DNA of 64,000 nt from Terrimonas ferruginea DSM 30193 (GCF_000425585.1 NZ_KE384401.1:62001-126000), one strand, 5' to 3'; positions 52,057 through 60,279 are shown, counted from the stretch's first letter. Notes: generated by a model not told the origin, from the sequence alone. Made by a program: numbers and translations.

Positions 52057-53073
52057 CTATTGCTCCGACAGGAGCCGGTTGGTGATAAAATCTTTATCGT
52101 CTAATGTTTTGAGAAATGCGATCAGCTTTGTTTTCTCGTCATCGCTGATGGCAATGCCTTGCCCGGGTTGCAATGAGGGATCGAGGTTGGGTGTGTTCTG
52201 CACCCGGCTGCGGTAATGATCGATCACGGCATCCAGCGTATAAAACCTGCCGTCGTGCATGTAAGGAGCCGTGTACGACAAGTTACGGAGGCTTGGTACT
52301 TTAAACTTGTATTTATCGGCAGGATTCAGCGTCACGAGATAACGTCCTTCGTCATTGTTGGTGCCGATGGCAATGCCGTTGTTGCGGAAGGAGAAATCCG
52401 TGAGCAACGGTTCAGCGTGACAATTGCTGCATTTTTGCTGAAAAACCGTGTAGCCGGCTTGTTCATCTGCCGTAAAGATTTCTTTTCCCTGCTTTACGCG
52501 ATCATACTTTGCATTGGCGCTTACACAAAGGATCATGAATTGCGAAAGAGCTTTCATCATTCTTGCCGTTGTGATTTCTTCGGAACCAAATGCCTTTTTG
52601 AAAAGCTTCGGATAATCGGGGTGTGCTTTCAGTTTCTGAAGAACATTGGCTACGCTTTCATCCATTTCTTCATGGGCCGTGATGGGCGCAATGGGTTGCA
52701 GGTCGAGATCGAATACGCCACCATCCCACATAAACGAAGGGCTCCACGCAAGGTTCATAATAGGTGGTGAATTGCGTTTTCCCAACCGGTCGTCGATACC
52801 ATGACTTACATCGTGGCCATGTTGTGTAAAGGCAGATGACTGGATATGACAGCTACCGCAGGAAATGGTATTGTTTCTTGAAAGGCGGGGCTCATAGAAC
52901 AGTTTTCTGCCGAGTTCAAAGCCTTCTTTGGTAATGGGATTGTTGTTCAGCGCGTAAGAAGGTTCAGGAAAATGCGAGGGTTTCCGGAAGCCTTCAAACT
53001 GGTCAACGATATCCTTGCTGCATGAAACAAGAATAATAAAACCAACGCTGAAAAGCCAGAATCGCTTGCTCAT
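52057..53073 (-). CDS. Diheme cytochrome c peroxidase family lipoprotein (MbnH-like)
   Basis: A periplasmic c-type diheme protein of 338 residues. The lipoprotein signal ends in LVSC (Cys18). Two heme attachment sites are seen, CGSCH (72-76) and CSNCH (215-219), plus the conserved MWDGG (116-120) and MHDGR segments. Members next to MbnP proteins belong to the MbnH branch; MbnH oxidises tryptophan of MbnP to kynurenine instead of reducing peroxide. Assignment to that branch rests here on the adjacent mbnP-like gene (29-base gap). Plain peroxidase activity is the alternative. Confidence 0.87.
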   Translation of the reverse strand: MSKRFWLFSVGFIILVSCSKDIVDQFEGFRKPSHFPEPSYALNNNPITKEGFELGRKLFYEPRLSRNNTISCGSCHIQSSAFTQHGHDVSHGIDDRLGKRNSPPIMNLAWSPSFMWDGGVFDLDLQPIAPITAHEEMDESVANVLQKLKAHPDYPKLFKKAFGSEEITTARMMKALSQFMILCVSANAKYDRVKQGKEIFTADEQAGYTVFQQKCSNCHAEPLLTDFSFRNNGIAIGTNNDEGRYLVTLNPADKYKFKVPSLRNLSYTAPYMHDGRFYTLDAVIDHYRSRVQNTPNLDPSLQPGQGIAISDDEKTKLIAFLKTLDDKDFITNRLLSEQ

Positions 53074-53102
53074 AATTAGCTTATTTGATTGAAAAATGGC
53101 GA

Positions 53103-53909
53103 TCAGTTTTCAGTATGGTCATGATAGAACATGGCCGTATAATTATTGGCGATATTGGTGCTGAAATCACTAAACATTACCGTTGGATTGGTGGCAATAC
53201 TAAGGTTATTGGAATTGTTGAAGATTTTCAGCAGGTCTACCATCAGGTGAATATTGGCATTACGTCCTTTGCGCGGCCGGGCAATGCCGGAGGCAGAAAG
53301 GTCGATCGTAATTTTTTTGATGTTGTTGATCGTTGGAGCAGAGTAGCCTCCGAATCCGCCGATATGATAACGGAACTTTCGCTGCCCGGATGGATCAACG
53401 GGGGCAGAGGGGGAAATGCCTTCAAACTTTACGAAAATATATCCGCTGTTCCAGCCCCAGTACATGCCGTCTTCCATACCGCCTGAGGGGTCGAGCACGC
53501 CGGTACGTTTGGTAATGTCCATGGTGCTGCGCAGGCTGTCAACACCGAGTATAAAGCTGAGCTGCCTGTAATCGCCTTCCGGTACTTTTACCCTGGCGAA
53601 ACGCGTAGCGGCATCGCTTTCACGAATGAGAAAATAGCTGCTGTCCTGGTTTACTACATATTCGGTGCCATCGGCACGACGAAGGCTGATATTGCTGATA
53701 AAGTATTGGAACATACTTACGTTGAAGTCTTCTCCCGCCCCATTGGTGTAGGTAACGGTGTTGAGAAAGAGATTTTGTCCCCCAACGATATTGTCAAATT
53801 CAACGGAAAGAGGAACCAATTCACTTTCATCAGATGTGTCGTTTACATCTTTCTTACAGGATACGATGAAGAGCATGGCCACGCTGGCCATGAAAACATA
53901 TTTTTTCAT
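53103..53909 (-). CDS. MbnP family copper-binding lipoprotein (predicted)
   Basis: A 268-residue lipoprotein with the signal ending in IVSC (Cys18). The pattern LSVEFDNIVGGQNLFLN, then MFQYFISNISLRRADG, then MYWGWNSGYIFVKFEG is that of the MbnP family. MbnP from methanotrophs binds copper after a partner diheme enzyme converts tryptophan to kynurenine. W151 and W153 in WGW are the obvious candidates for such modification. His182 in RYHIGG and His263/His265 in the C-terminal MFYHDH could be ligands. It directly precedes the diheme gene. Copper binding is inferred from the family. Confidence 0.82.
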   Translation of the reverse strand: MKKYVFMASVAMLFIVSCKKDVNDTSDESELVPLSVEFDNIVGGQNLFLNTVTYTNGAGEDFNVSMFQYFISNISLRRADGTEYVVNQDSSYFLIRESDAATRFARVKVPEGDYRQLSFILGVDSLRSTMDITKRTGVLDPSGGMEDGMYWGWNSGYIFVKFEGISPSAPVDPSGQRKFRYHIGGFGGYSAPTINNIKKITIDLSASGIARPRKGRNANIHLMVDLLKIFNNSNNLSIATNPTVMFSDFSTNIANNYTAMFYHDHTEN

Positions 53910-53993
53910 GGAAATATTAATTAGTGTTCAGAGATAAATACACGTCGGCATAGCCGGTCGGACAAACCGGATGCACATGGATAAAAATGAACA

Positions 53994-54368
53994 CTAGGCA
54001 GCGGGAGGATGAAAGAAAGAAGACGGTTGATCAACAGTAGCCGCTACCTGGAATACAGCATATTCGCCGGTAGTGTTGTTGGTTGTTTTCAATTCGCCGG
54101 TGTGATAGAAGGAACGGGAGGAGAGTACGAGTAAAGGAACTTTGAGTTCTGCTTTTTTCTCCTGGTTTTCCTGCTCTTTCTTTTCTTGCGCCTTGATCTT
54201 TTGCATCAACTGACATTTACCGTCGCAATGAAGCTGTGGTCTGGCCTTGTTGACGCAATCTTTGGCGTAAGCCATGCGGTTGGTATAATAGTCAAGGAAG
54301 TAAACGCCCCGCATGAAGGTCTGGGCGGTGAATGAAAGGAGCAATATGATAGCGACTATCCTGTACAA
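53994..54368 (-). CDS. Small membrane protein with an HCDGKC motif, first gene of the copper-type cluster
   Basis: A 124-residue protein with one N-terminal hydrophobic segment (about 4-25). A conserved-looking cysteine region follows: Cys38, then HCDGKC (His47, Cys48, Cys52) and Met55. A Lys/Glu/Gln-rich helix (57-76) and a short C-terminal domain come next. The Cys/His/Met spacing would suit Cu(I) binding, which is inference. The start is a TTG at 54368: no ATG occurs in frame before the membrane segment, and an exact promoter element ends only seven bases upstream. The MbnP-like gene follows after 84 bases. Confidence 0.68.
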   Translation of the reverse strand: MYRIVAIILLLSFTAQTFMRGVYFLDYYTNRMAYAKDCVNKARPQLHCDGKCQLMQKIKAQEKKEQENQEKKAELKVPLLVLSSRSFYHTGELKTTNNTTGEYAVFQVAATVDQPSSFFHPPAA

Positions 54369-54375
54369 AGCGGCA

Positions 54376-54383
54376 CAAAGATA
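54376..54383 (-). promoter_or_regulatory. -7 promoter element of the copper-type cluster
   Basis: Exact TATCTTTG on the minus strand. The expected start of transcription falls at or within a few bases of the TTG start codon at 54368, so the first gene would be translated from a leaderless message. Confidence 0.6.
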
Positions 54384-54425
54384 CAGGTAAATAATCCTCG
54401 GAATAATGATAATGACGGAAAATGT

Positions 54426-56951
54426 TTAACAGGGAATGTCCAGTGACAGTATCTGCAGGTCGCCAGCGCGGCCGAGCTTTTTCACTTTTCCTTTTACCAG
54501 TTCCACGCGTGTGATAATATCGTCCTGCAACATAAGCAGTTCCGTATCATGTTCGGAATGGTCTATGCCATCATCGCTTACGCTAATGTGCAGCAGTTGT
54601 CCTTTACTGATGATGATCGATACTTTCTGCGCCTGCCGCCTGGCTGCCGATTTCAGTTGGTTTTCCAGGATGCGGAAAAGATGAAAACCTGTTGCCGGAT
54701 CGGCGGAACTGACATCGGGATCAAAGTCGTAACGGATCTTCATGCCTGCCTGCCCGGTATAGTTTTCCACCAGGTCGCCGATGAGGCTGAAATAGTCTTC
54801 GTTGATCAGTGTGGTAGGAGCAATGGTTTGTGTGAGCGCCTGTATCTGTTGTGTAAGCGTCTCGATGTTCTCAAGGCTTTTTTGTAAAAATGTTTGCCTG
54901 TCCTGGTTGCCATCCATCGATAACTCGATGAACATGCGTGTGGCGGCTAAAGTTTGTGCAAAGTTTTCATGCAGTTCATGCGCGATAAAACTATAAGCCT
55001 GATCTTGAATCGCGAGACGAAGTTGTGCGAGTTTTTTCTCGTCGGTGATATCATTGATCTGCGATACAAAGTGCAGTGGTTGTCCTTCGGCGCTGCGGAT
55101 GAGTGAGACGGAAAGCAGCGCCCATACGGTATGTCCCTGTTTGTGGATGTACCGTTTTTCCATACGGTAATAATCGCGCTTGCCTGCGAGCAGTTCTTCC
55201 AGCAGGTCAAGATCACCATCGAGGTCTTCGGGATGTGTGATGTCCTGGAAACGAATCTGTAACAATTCTTCTGCGCTGTAGCCGATGAATTTGCAAAGGC
55301 TGTTATTGACCTTTAGCCAGTCGCCGCGGAGACCAACGAGCGCCATACCGGTAGTGGAGTTCTCAAAGGCGCCGCGCAGTTGTGCTTCGTTGATGCGCAA
55401 TTGTTGTTGTACCTGTTTGCGTTCGGTAATATCGGCCGTATACATCAGGATGCCGCCGATTTCGCCGTCGCGGATATACCAGGGCCGTACTTCCCATGCG
55501 ATCCATTGAACGGCGCCGTTCTGCCGTACGAATCTGGCTTCGTCGCATTTATCGATGGCCCCCATCATGCAAAGCTGGTGGATCTTTTTCCAGCTTTCTC
55601 CTATTTCGGGGAATATTTCATAATGCGAACGGCCGATGATTGACTGGCCTTTCAGGCTGTAATCCTTCAGCCATTGTTGTGATGCGGCAATGTAGTGCAT
55701 GTTGCGGTCAAACATGGCGAGCGCATTCGGGGCCTGTTCTACGAAGATCCGGTTCCGCTCGTCGCTTTCCCTTAGCCGCACCTGTATCATTTTACTTTCA
55801 TGAATGTCCTGGAACGTTCCATAAAGCCATGCACATCTGCCTTCGGACATTTCGGCAACGCCGATCGCTCTTACCCATTTTTCTTTGCCGGTATATGTGG
55901 TGATCTTTAATTCCAGATCGTAAGGCGTTCCGGTTTCAATTGCTTTGGCAAAAGCGGTTGTGATGGCTTCCTTGCTTTTGGGGTCTGTATAAAAGCCGAG
56001 TGCGGAGTTGAGCTCCGGAACAAATTCGTCTGGCACTTCATGTATTTCGCGGGTCACCTGGTTCCAGGTGAGGCTGAGACTGACGGGATCAATTTCCCAG
56101 GTACCGATGCGCGCGGCCTGATTGGTTTGTTCCTGTCTGTTGCGAAGTGTGATGAGTGCGAGTTCGGCGGTCTTGCGGACGGTAATATCCTGCAAGGTGC
56201 CGGATACGCGGGAAGACCGCCCGTTCGCATCGCGTTGTGATACGCGGCCGCGTTCAATCACCCATATCCATCCATCGATAGCGCTTTTGATGCGGTACTC
56301 GCATTCATAGGCCGCCGATACGGAAAGGTATTTGCGACGGATGTCTTCGCTTTTTGCGCGGTCATCGGGATGTATATACGCGAGCCAGTCGTTTCCTGAA
56401 AAAGTATCGCTTGTTTCAATACCTGCAATGATCTTCCACTGTGTATTGACGGTAAGCCGGTCCGTGGATACATCCCATTCCCAGGTACCGGCGTTGCTGC
56501 CGGCAAGAATATCGTTGAGCCGTTTGTTTTGCTGGTAAAGTTCGCCGAGTGCGTCAGGGCCGGTCTGTAATAATCTTACAAGCCCGAGTACTTTAACAAC
56601 GCGGCCATCTGCATCCGCCACAGGCAATAAAGTGGTTTGCATCGGCAGGCGGAAGCCTGTCTGGTGACGGTAATGAAGGATGCGCGTGAAACTTTTTGTG
56701 GTGGATGATGCGCGCAGATCGTTGTCCAGCGCTTTGGTTTCTTCCGGATCACTGAGCTGCGACCATTCAGGTATGCCGGGTAATGAAGGGGCATAACCTA
56801 ATAGTTTCAACAGGCCTGAATTAGCCCAGCACTCCTGACTGTTTTCGAGAGTCCTGTACCAGCAACCATCGGGTCCTGAATCCTGGAAAAAATCGAAAAG
56901 TGTAAAGTCAGTCCTTAACCTTTGATATAGTTCGTCTTTAAGCGGATGCAT
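54426..56951 (-). CDS. Multi-PAS sensor histidine kinase with a divergent ATPase domain
   Basis: Cytosolic sensor of 841 residues from the ATG at 56951. About five PAS/PAC units in tandem cover roughly residues 20-640, several ending in a DIT/DIH motif (LQDITVRKTAE, TADITERKQ, INDITDEKK). A dimerisation helix contains His658 in AHELHENFAQ. The ATPase domain keeps SVSDDGID, but the glycine-rich lid (GxGxG) is not recognisable and the end is short, so kinase activity is doubtful. No membrane segment or paired response regulator is present. A GTG at 57038 is an alternative start, but the promoter lies inside that extension. Confidence 0.82.
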   Translation of the reverse strand: MHPLKDELYQRLRTDFTLFDFFQDSGPDGCWYRTLENSQECWANSGLLKLLGYAPSLPGIPEWSQLSDPEETKALDNDLRASSTTKSFTRILHYRHQTGFRLPMQTTLLPVADADGRVVKVLGLVRLLQTGPDALGELYQQNKRLNDILAGSNAGTWEWDVSTDRLTVNTQWKIIAGIETSDTFSGNDWLAYIHPDDRAKSEDIRRKYLSVSAAYECEYRIKSAIDGWIWVIERGRVSQRDANGRSSRVSGTLQDITVRKTAELALITLRNRQEQTNQAARIGTWEIDPVSLSLTWNQVTREIHEVPDEFVPELNSALGFYTDPKSKEAITTAFAKAIETGTPYDLELKITTYTGKEKWVRAIGVAEMSEGRCAWLYGTFQDIHESKMIQVRLRESDERNRIFVEQAPNALAMFDRNMHYIAASQQWLKDYSLKGQSIIGRSHYEIFPEIGESWKKIHQLCMMGAIDKCDEARFVRQNGAVQWIAWEVRPWYIRDGEIGGILMYTADITERKQVQQQLRINEAQLRGAFENSTTGMALVGLRGDWLKVNNSLCKFIGYSAEELLQIRFQDITHPEDLDGDLDLLEELLAGKRDYYRMEKRYIHKQGHTVWALLSVSLIRSAEGQPLHFVSQINDITDEKKLAQLRLAIQDQAYSFIAHELHENFAQTLAATRMFIELSMDGNQDRQTFLQKSLENIETLTQQIQALTQTIAPTTLINEDYFSLIGDLVENYTGQAGMKIRYDFDPDVSSADPATGFHLFRILENQLKSAARRQAQKVSIIISKGQLLHISVSDDGIDHSEHDTELLMLQDDIITRVELVKGKVKKLGRAGDLQILSLDIPC

Positions 56952-56997
56952 GCGGTTAGCAGCTTCTTCGTTAAGCCTTAGGTGTCTTTCAATGAAA

Positions 56998-57005
56998 TAA
57001 AGGTA
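56998..57005 (-). promoter_or_regulatory. Probable -7 element of the PAS kinase gene
   Basis: TACCTTTA on the minus strand, one base off consensus, 46 bases before the ATG at 56951. The 310 bases between 56952 and 57261 hold only this divergent promoter region and the palindrome near 57210; no gene is seen. Confidence 0.45.
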
Positions 57006-57197
57006 TAATGTAAAATGAGAAGAAAGAATACCACTCACCTTTTTTAGCTATTTTATGACAAGTGTCAATGAACTCCTTACCGCTTACTCAATCTTTTCTA
57101 CGGTTCGCTAATTGATACCTCAAGAAGTCGATAAGGGTTTTGTCCTATGTCGGTTCCGTTCTATTTTTTTCCGGCCACATCGCCGAGCTTTGTATTT

Positions 57198-57251
57198 CCG
57201 GCGGAAACCGGACCGGTTTGCCGGCGTCTCCTCCCGTTTTCTTTAACTTTA
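57198..57251 (+). promoter_or_regulatory. Promoter of the AraC-type gene with an overlapping palindrome
   Basis: TTTG at 57217-57220 and TAACTTTA at 57244-57251 form a promoter (23-base gap, slightly long). The -33 element lies inside an inverted repeat at 57198-57224 whose arms are CCGGCGGAAACCGG and CCGGTTTGCCGG around one base. This would suit autoregulation by the AraC-type protein, which starts at 57262. Confidence 0.5.
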
Positions 57252-57261
57252 TAATCTGAAT

Positions 57262-58083
57262 ATGATAACGCCCCTGCCAGATCATGAATTATATGTGCCG
57301 GAACCGGCATTGCGCCCGTATGTAAAATACATCCGTGTGCTGCGTTGTGGCGGGCAAGGTCAGTCGTTCCGCTTCTTTGCCGACGGATGTCCCGGTGTTA
57401 TCTTTCACCGTTCCGGCAAGCCGCTGGAAGCCGGGGAAAGCCGCGAAGTAACGGCTCCGTTCTTCCTTTACGGGCAAACAGTAAGGCCGATCGATCTGGT
57501 GACGGAGGGGTCATCAACGCTGCTCGTTTTTTATTTTTATCCGCACGTGCTGCGGGGTGTTTTCGGTTTCAACGCACAGGAGATAACGGATGCCTGTGTG
57601 GATCTTTCATTGCTGCCGGTGGCACCGGGTATGCGAATGGCCGAGCGTTTGCAGGAGTCGGATTCGATGCATCATGACATCGGTCTGATATCCGGTTACC
57701 TGTTGCAACTGATCGCGCTGCAGAAAAAAGAAGTCGACGGCGTATTGCAATATGCGGTTACCCATTTGCTGCGCTCCAAAGGTGAAAAATCGCTCCGTTC
57801 CCTGCATAAAGAACTTTGCATGACCGAAAGAACCTTCGAGCGGCGATTCAGCCAGTACATTGGTGTGTCGCCGAGGATGTTCTCAAAAATATGCCGCTTC
57901 CAGGCATCATTGAATCAATTGAAAGAAAGCCGCTACGATAAGCTCTCCGATGTTGCATTTGAAAACGGTTATACCGATCAATCTCATTTTATAAGAACCT
58001 TCCGCGAGTTTACCGGTTTTTCCCCGCTTGAATTTACCAAACAGCCTGCCCTGCCATTCCGCGAGCATACATTGATGCCCTGA
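57262..58083 (+). CDS. AraC family transcriptional regulator
   Basis: DNA-binding regulator of 273 residues. The N-terminal sensing domain (about 1-150; LRPYVKYIRVLRC, FFADGCPGVIFH) is of the DUF6597 type found in many Bacteroidota AraC proteins. The C-terminal double helix-turn-helix (about 170-265) has LHKELCMTERTFERRFSQYIGVSPRMFSKI and AFENGYTDQSHFIRTFREFTG. It probably controls the two downstream genes for an NAD(P)-binding protein and a DUF1772 protein, a common grouping, but this is not proven. Confidence 0.9.
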   Translation: MITPLPDHELYVPEPALRPYVKYIRVLRCGGQGQSFRFFADGCPGVIFHRSGKPLEAGESREVTAPFFLYGQTVRPIDLVTEGSSTLLVFYFYPHVLRGVFGFNAQEITDACVDLSLLPVAPGMRMAERLQESDSMHHDIGLISGYLLQLIALQKKEVDGVLQYAVTHLLRSKGEKSLRSLHKELCMTERTFERRFSQYIGVSPRMFSKICRFQASLNQLKESRYDKLSDVAFENGYTDQSHFIRTFREFTGFSPLEFTKQPALPFREHTLMP

Positions 58084-58164
58084 TTACTTTGTCGGAATCT
58101 TACTATTTATCCCCTTGTTGCCACGGTAGTTTTGACTTATTAAATCACAACAAAAATAAGTTTT

Positions 58165-58791
58165 ATGGAACTACTGATCATCGGAGCAACAGGCACTACG
58201 GGCCGCGAAGTGGTTAAGCAGGCGCTTTCGCTCGGGCATCGTGTAACGGCATTCTCCCGCAACCCCGAACCTCTCCGCCAAATACGTCATCACAATCTGC
58301 AATTGATGAGTGGCGATGTGATGGATGCCATTTCGGTAGAGAAGGCCGTAAGAGGCAAAGATGCGGTGCTGTCGACATTGGGAGCAGGCCGCAAAGGAAC
58401 GATACGCTCAGAAGGCACGCGTCATGTTATCGAAGCAATGCAGAAAAATAAAGTCCGCCGGTTTATCTGCCAGACAACATTGGGCGCCGGAGATAGTCGT
58501 GTTCACCTGAATTTTTTCTGGAAACATATAATGTTTGGCCTGATGCTGCGCGAAGCTTACCGCGATCACGAAATACAGGAGCGTTATATCATGAACAGCA
58601 ACCTGGACTGGACCATCGTACGTCCGGCTGCATTGACTGATGGACCCGCAACGGGGCAATACCGTCACGGATTTGGTGAAGAGGAACGTGGACTCAGGCT
58701 TAAAGTGTCCCGGCAGGATGTAGCGTTGTTCATGTTGATGCAATTGTCGTCTGAACAGTACGTGCATCAGGCTCCGGGTCTTTCTTATTAA
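58165..58791 (+). CDS. NAD(P)-binding atypical short-chain dehydrogenase/reductase-like protein
   Basis: A 208-residue Rossmann-fold protein with the dinucleotide motif GATGTTG (residues 7-13) and a following Arg (FSRNPEPLR) that suggests NADP preference. The pattern is that of NmrA/flavin-reductase-like atypical SDR proteins. There is no Tyr-x3-Lys pair in the standard place, so it may be a sensor or a reductase of unknown substrate. It lies 80 bases after the AraC-type gene and 21 bases before the DUF1772 gene. Confidence 0.85.
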   Translation: MELLIIGATGTTGREVVKQALSLGHRVTAFSRNPEPLRQIRHHNLQLMSGDVMDAISVEKAVRGKDAVLSTLGAGRKGTIRSEGTRHVIEAMQKNKVRRFICQTTLGAGDSRVHLNFFWKHIMFGLMLREAYRDHEIQERYIMNSNLDWTIVRPAALTDGPATGQYRHGFGEEERGLRLKVSRQDVALFMLMQLSSEQYVHQAPGLSY

Positions 58792-58812
58792 AAAAGTCTT
58801 TAAAAAATCAGT

Positions 58813-59298
58813 ATGTCAATTCAGCAAATCATTGTCTTCATCACTGCATTTTTTCTTGCGCTGATGGCCGGCGTATTTTACGCATACAGTTGCTCGGTGA
58901 ATCCCGGTCTTAACAAGTTGCAGGCGAGTGAGTACCTGCGTGCGATGCAGGTCATCAATCGTGCGATTCTGAATCCATTTTTCCTCCTGCCATTTGTAAC
59001 AACGGTGGTGCTGCTGCCACTCAGCGCGTGGCTGGCTTACCGTGGAGGCATGAGTGTGCAGTTTTATTTGTTCCTGGCGGCTGCGTTGGTCTATGCCGTC
59101 GGTGCTTTTGGTGTAACGATCATGGGAAATGTACCATTGAATGAAATGTTGGATAAAGCGGATCTGACGGTCGCGGATATGGAGCAACTGCGTGTAAGTT
59201 TTGAAATTCCGTGGAACAAACTTCACACGATACGTACGGTGAGTATTGTGGTGTCGCTCGTGCTCGTGTTGGCGGCGCTGGTGAAGCGTCAATCGTGA
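58813..59298 (+). CDS. DUF1772 family membrane protein
   Basis: Inner-membrane protein of 161 residues with four hydrophobic segments (about 5-25, 55-76, 84-106 and 138-156). The features YAYSCSVNPGL and MGNVPLNEMLD, typical of DUF1772 (anthrone oxygenase-like), are present. Function is unknown, and many members pair with an NAD(P)-binding gene as here. The last codons and the TGA stop are formed by the first units of a heptad repeat array. Confidence 0.87.
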   Translation: MSIQQIIVFITAFFLALMAGVFYAYSCSVNPGLNKLQASEYLRAMQVINRAILNPFFLLPFVTTVVLLPLSAWLAYRGGMSVQFYLFLAAALVYAVGAFGVTIMGNVPLNEMLDKADLTVADMEQLRVSFEIPWNKLHTIRTVSIVVSLVLVLAALVKRQS

Positions 59299-59432
59299 AT
59301 GGTGAATAAGTCAATGGTGAATCGTCAATTGTCAATTGTCAATCGTCAATCGTGAATAAAACAGCCATAGATCCCTGAGGTTCTCGAAGGGCTCGAAGGC
59401 GGTTCCTGAGGCCGATTCTTCGGCCTCTCGAA
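59288..59432. repeat. Ten-unit heptad array followed by a nested hairpin element
   Basis: From 59288 to 59358 ten consecutive heptads of the form GTCAATN or GTGAATN are seen, broken by a single extra A at 59309. From 59372 a second module follows: CCCTGAGGTTCTCGAAGGG, then CCTGAGGCCGATTCTTCGG with CCTCTCGAAGG. Its inner part GAGGCCGA/TCGGCCTC is a perfect 8-bp stem. The array fills the convergent gap and contains the stop codon of the DUF1772 gene. Confidence 0.88.
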
Positions 59433-59440
59433 GGAAAAGA

Positions 59441-60043
59441 TCAGGAGCGTTTATTCAGCCAGATACCGATCCCTACATCTGCAATAAGTGTAAACCGGCC
59501 CTCGGTACGGCGAACAAAATTATAGTTGATGTCTTCCGTTAAAACGGACGCAAACTGGTAGCCGGCGCCGAGGTTGATATCAAGACTGAAACGTTTGGCA
59601 TAGTTGCGTTGCATTCCCCAAATGGCGCCGATAGTTGTAACCGGACGGCGTTTGGATTCTTCGAGCTGGTCGCTGTCGAGCCTCACTTTTGACAGATAAG
59701 TCTGAACGGTTGCGCCAAAATAGTTGCCACTGTTGAGTCTTGTGAATTTTTCTTTACCGGCTCTTTTTTCCAGGTTGTAATAATAGCGGTATTGGACCAT
59801 GGCCGCCGGGTCGAGGTAAAAATCGAACTCACTGCCGAGACTGCTCGAATATAAGTATTGTATAGTCGGGCTGGCATATAGCTGTCCGTAAAGGGTATGT
59901 TTTTTGCCAATCGATTTTTCGTAGCTGACGCCGGGGCTGAGGATGGTTGCTTTGAGAACGTCTGTTGTTGCCGGCGGGGAATCCTGGGCATTGACAGATA
60001 AAGTGGCACCCGCGAAAGCGAGAGCGAGGATAAGCTTGTGCAT
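59441..60043 (-). CDS. Small outer-membrane barrel-like protein
   Basis: A 200-residue exported protein from the ATG at 60043 with a signal peptide ending LSVNAQ (about residue 19). The mature part consists of alternating aromatic strands (LYGQLYASPTIQYLYSS, MVQYRYYYNLEK), consistent with an eight- to ten-strand outer-membrane barrel. No family name can be given. The frame is open 44 codons upstream through repeat sequence, which is not credible as coding. Confidence 0.7.
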   Translation of the reverse strand: MHKLILALAFAGATLSVNAQDSPPATTDVLKATILSPGVSYEKSIGKKHTLYGQLYASPTIQYLYSSSLGSEFDFYLDPAAMVQYRYYYNLEKRAGKEKFTRLNSGNYFGATVQTYLSKVRLDSDQLEESKRRPVTTIGAIWGMQRNYAKRFSLDINLGAGYQFASVLTEDINYNFVRRTEGRFTLIADVGIGIWLNKRS

Positions 60044-60107
60044 GATTGTTGGTTTGGGCGAAGATAATAGGCCTGTTATCAGAGAAAAGTTAAAGTCGAC
60101 GGATGGT

Positions 60108-60176
60108 GTGAATCGTGAATCGTCAATCGTGAATCGTGAAGCGTCATCCCGAAGCCTCGGGAGTGAATAAGTCAAT
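60108..60176. repeat. Heptad repeat interrupted by a hairpin
   Basis: GTGAATC, GTGAATC, GTCAATC, GTGAATC and GTGAAGC run head to tail, then GTCATCC merges into the hairpin CCCGAAGCCTCGGG, followed by GTGAATA-A-GTCAATA. The 14 bases GTGAATAAGTCAAT also occur at 59302-59315, showing that the two arrays share a composite unit. Confidence 0.82.
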
Positions 60177-60279
60177 AGGCGAATGGATGCTGTTTTTTTG
60201 TTGTTTCATGTCCTCACGAATGTTAGAGGATGAACGGTGGATGCTTACGCGCCCTGAAGCTCCTGAGGGACCTTCCGCC

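Noticed and set aside
59288-59358. Tandem repeat considered as a CRISPR array
   Set aside because: Units are seven bases long with no spacers, and no cas gene is present in the window.
60044-60175. N-terminal extension of the small barrel protein
   Set aside because: It would translate heptad repeat sequence. The signal peptide begins at the ATG at 60043.
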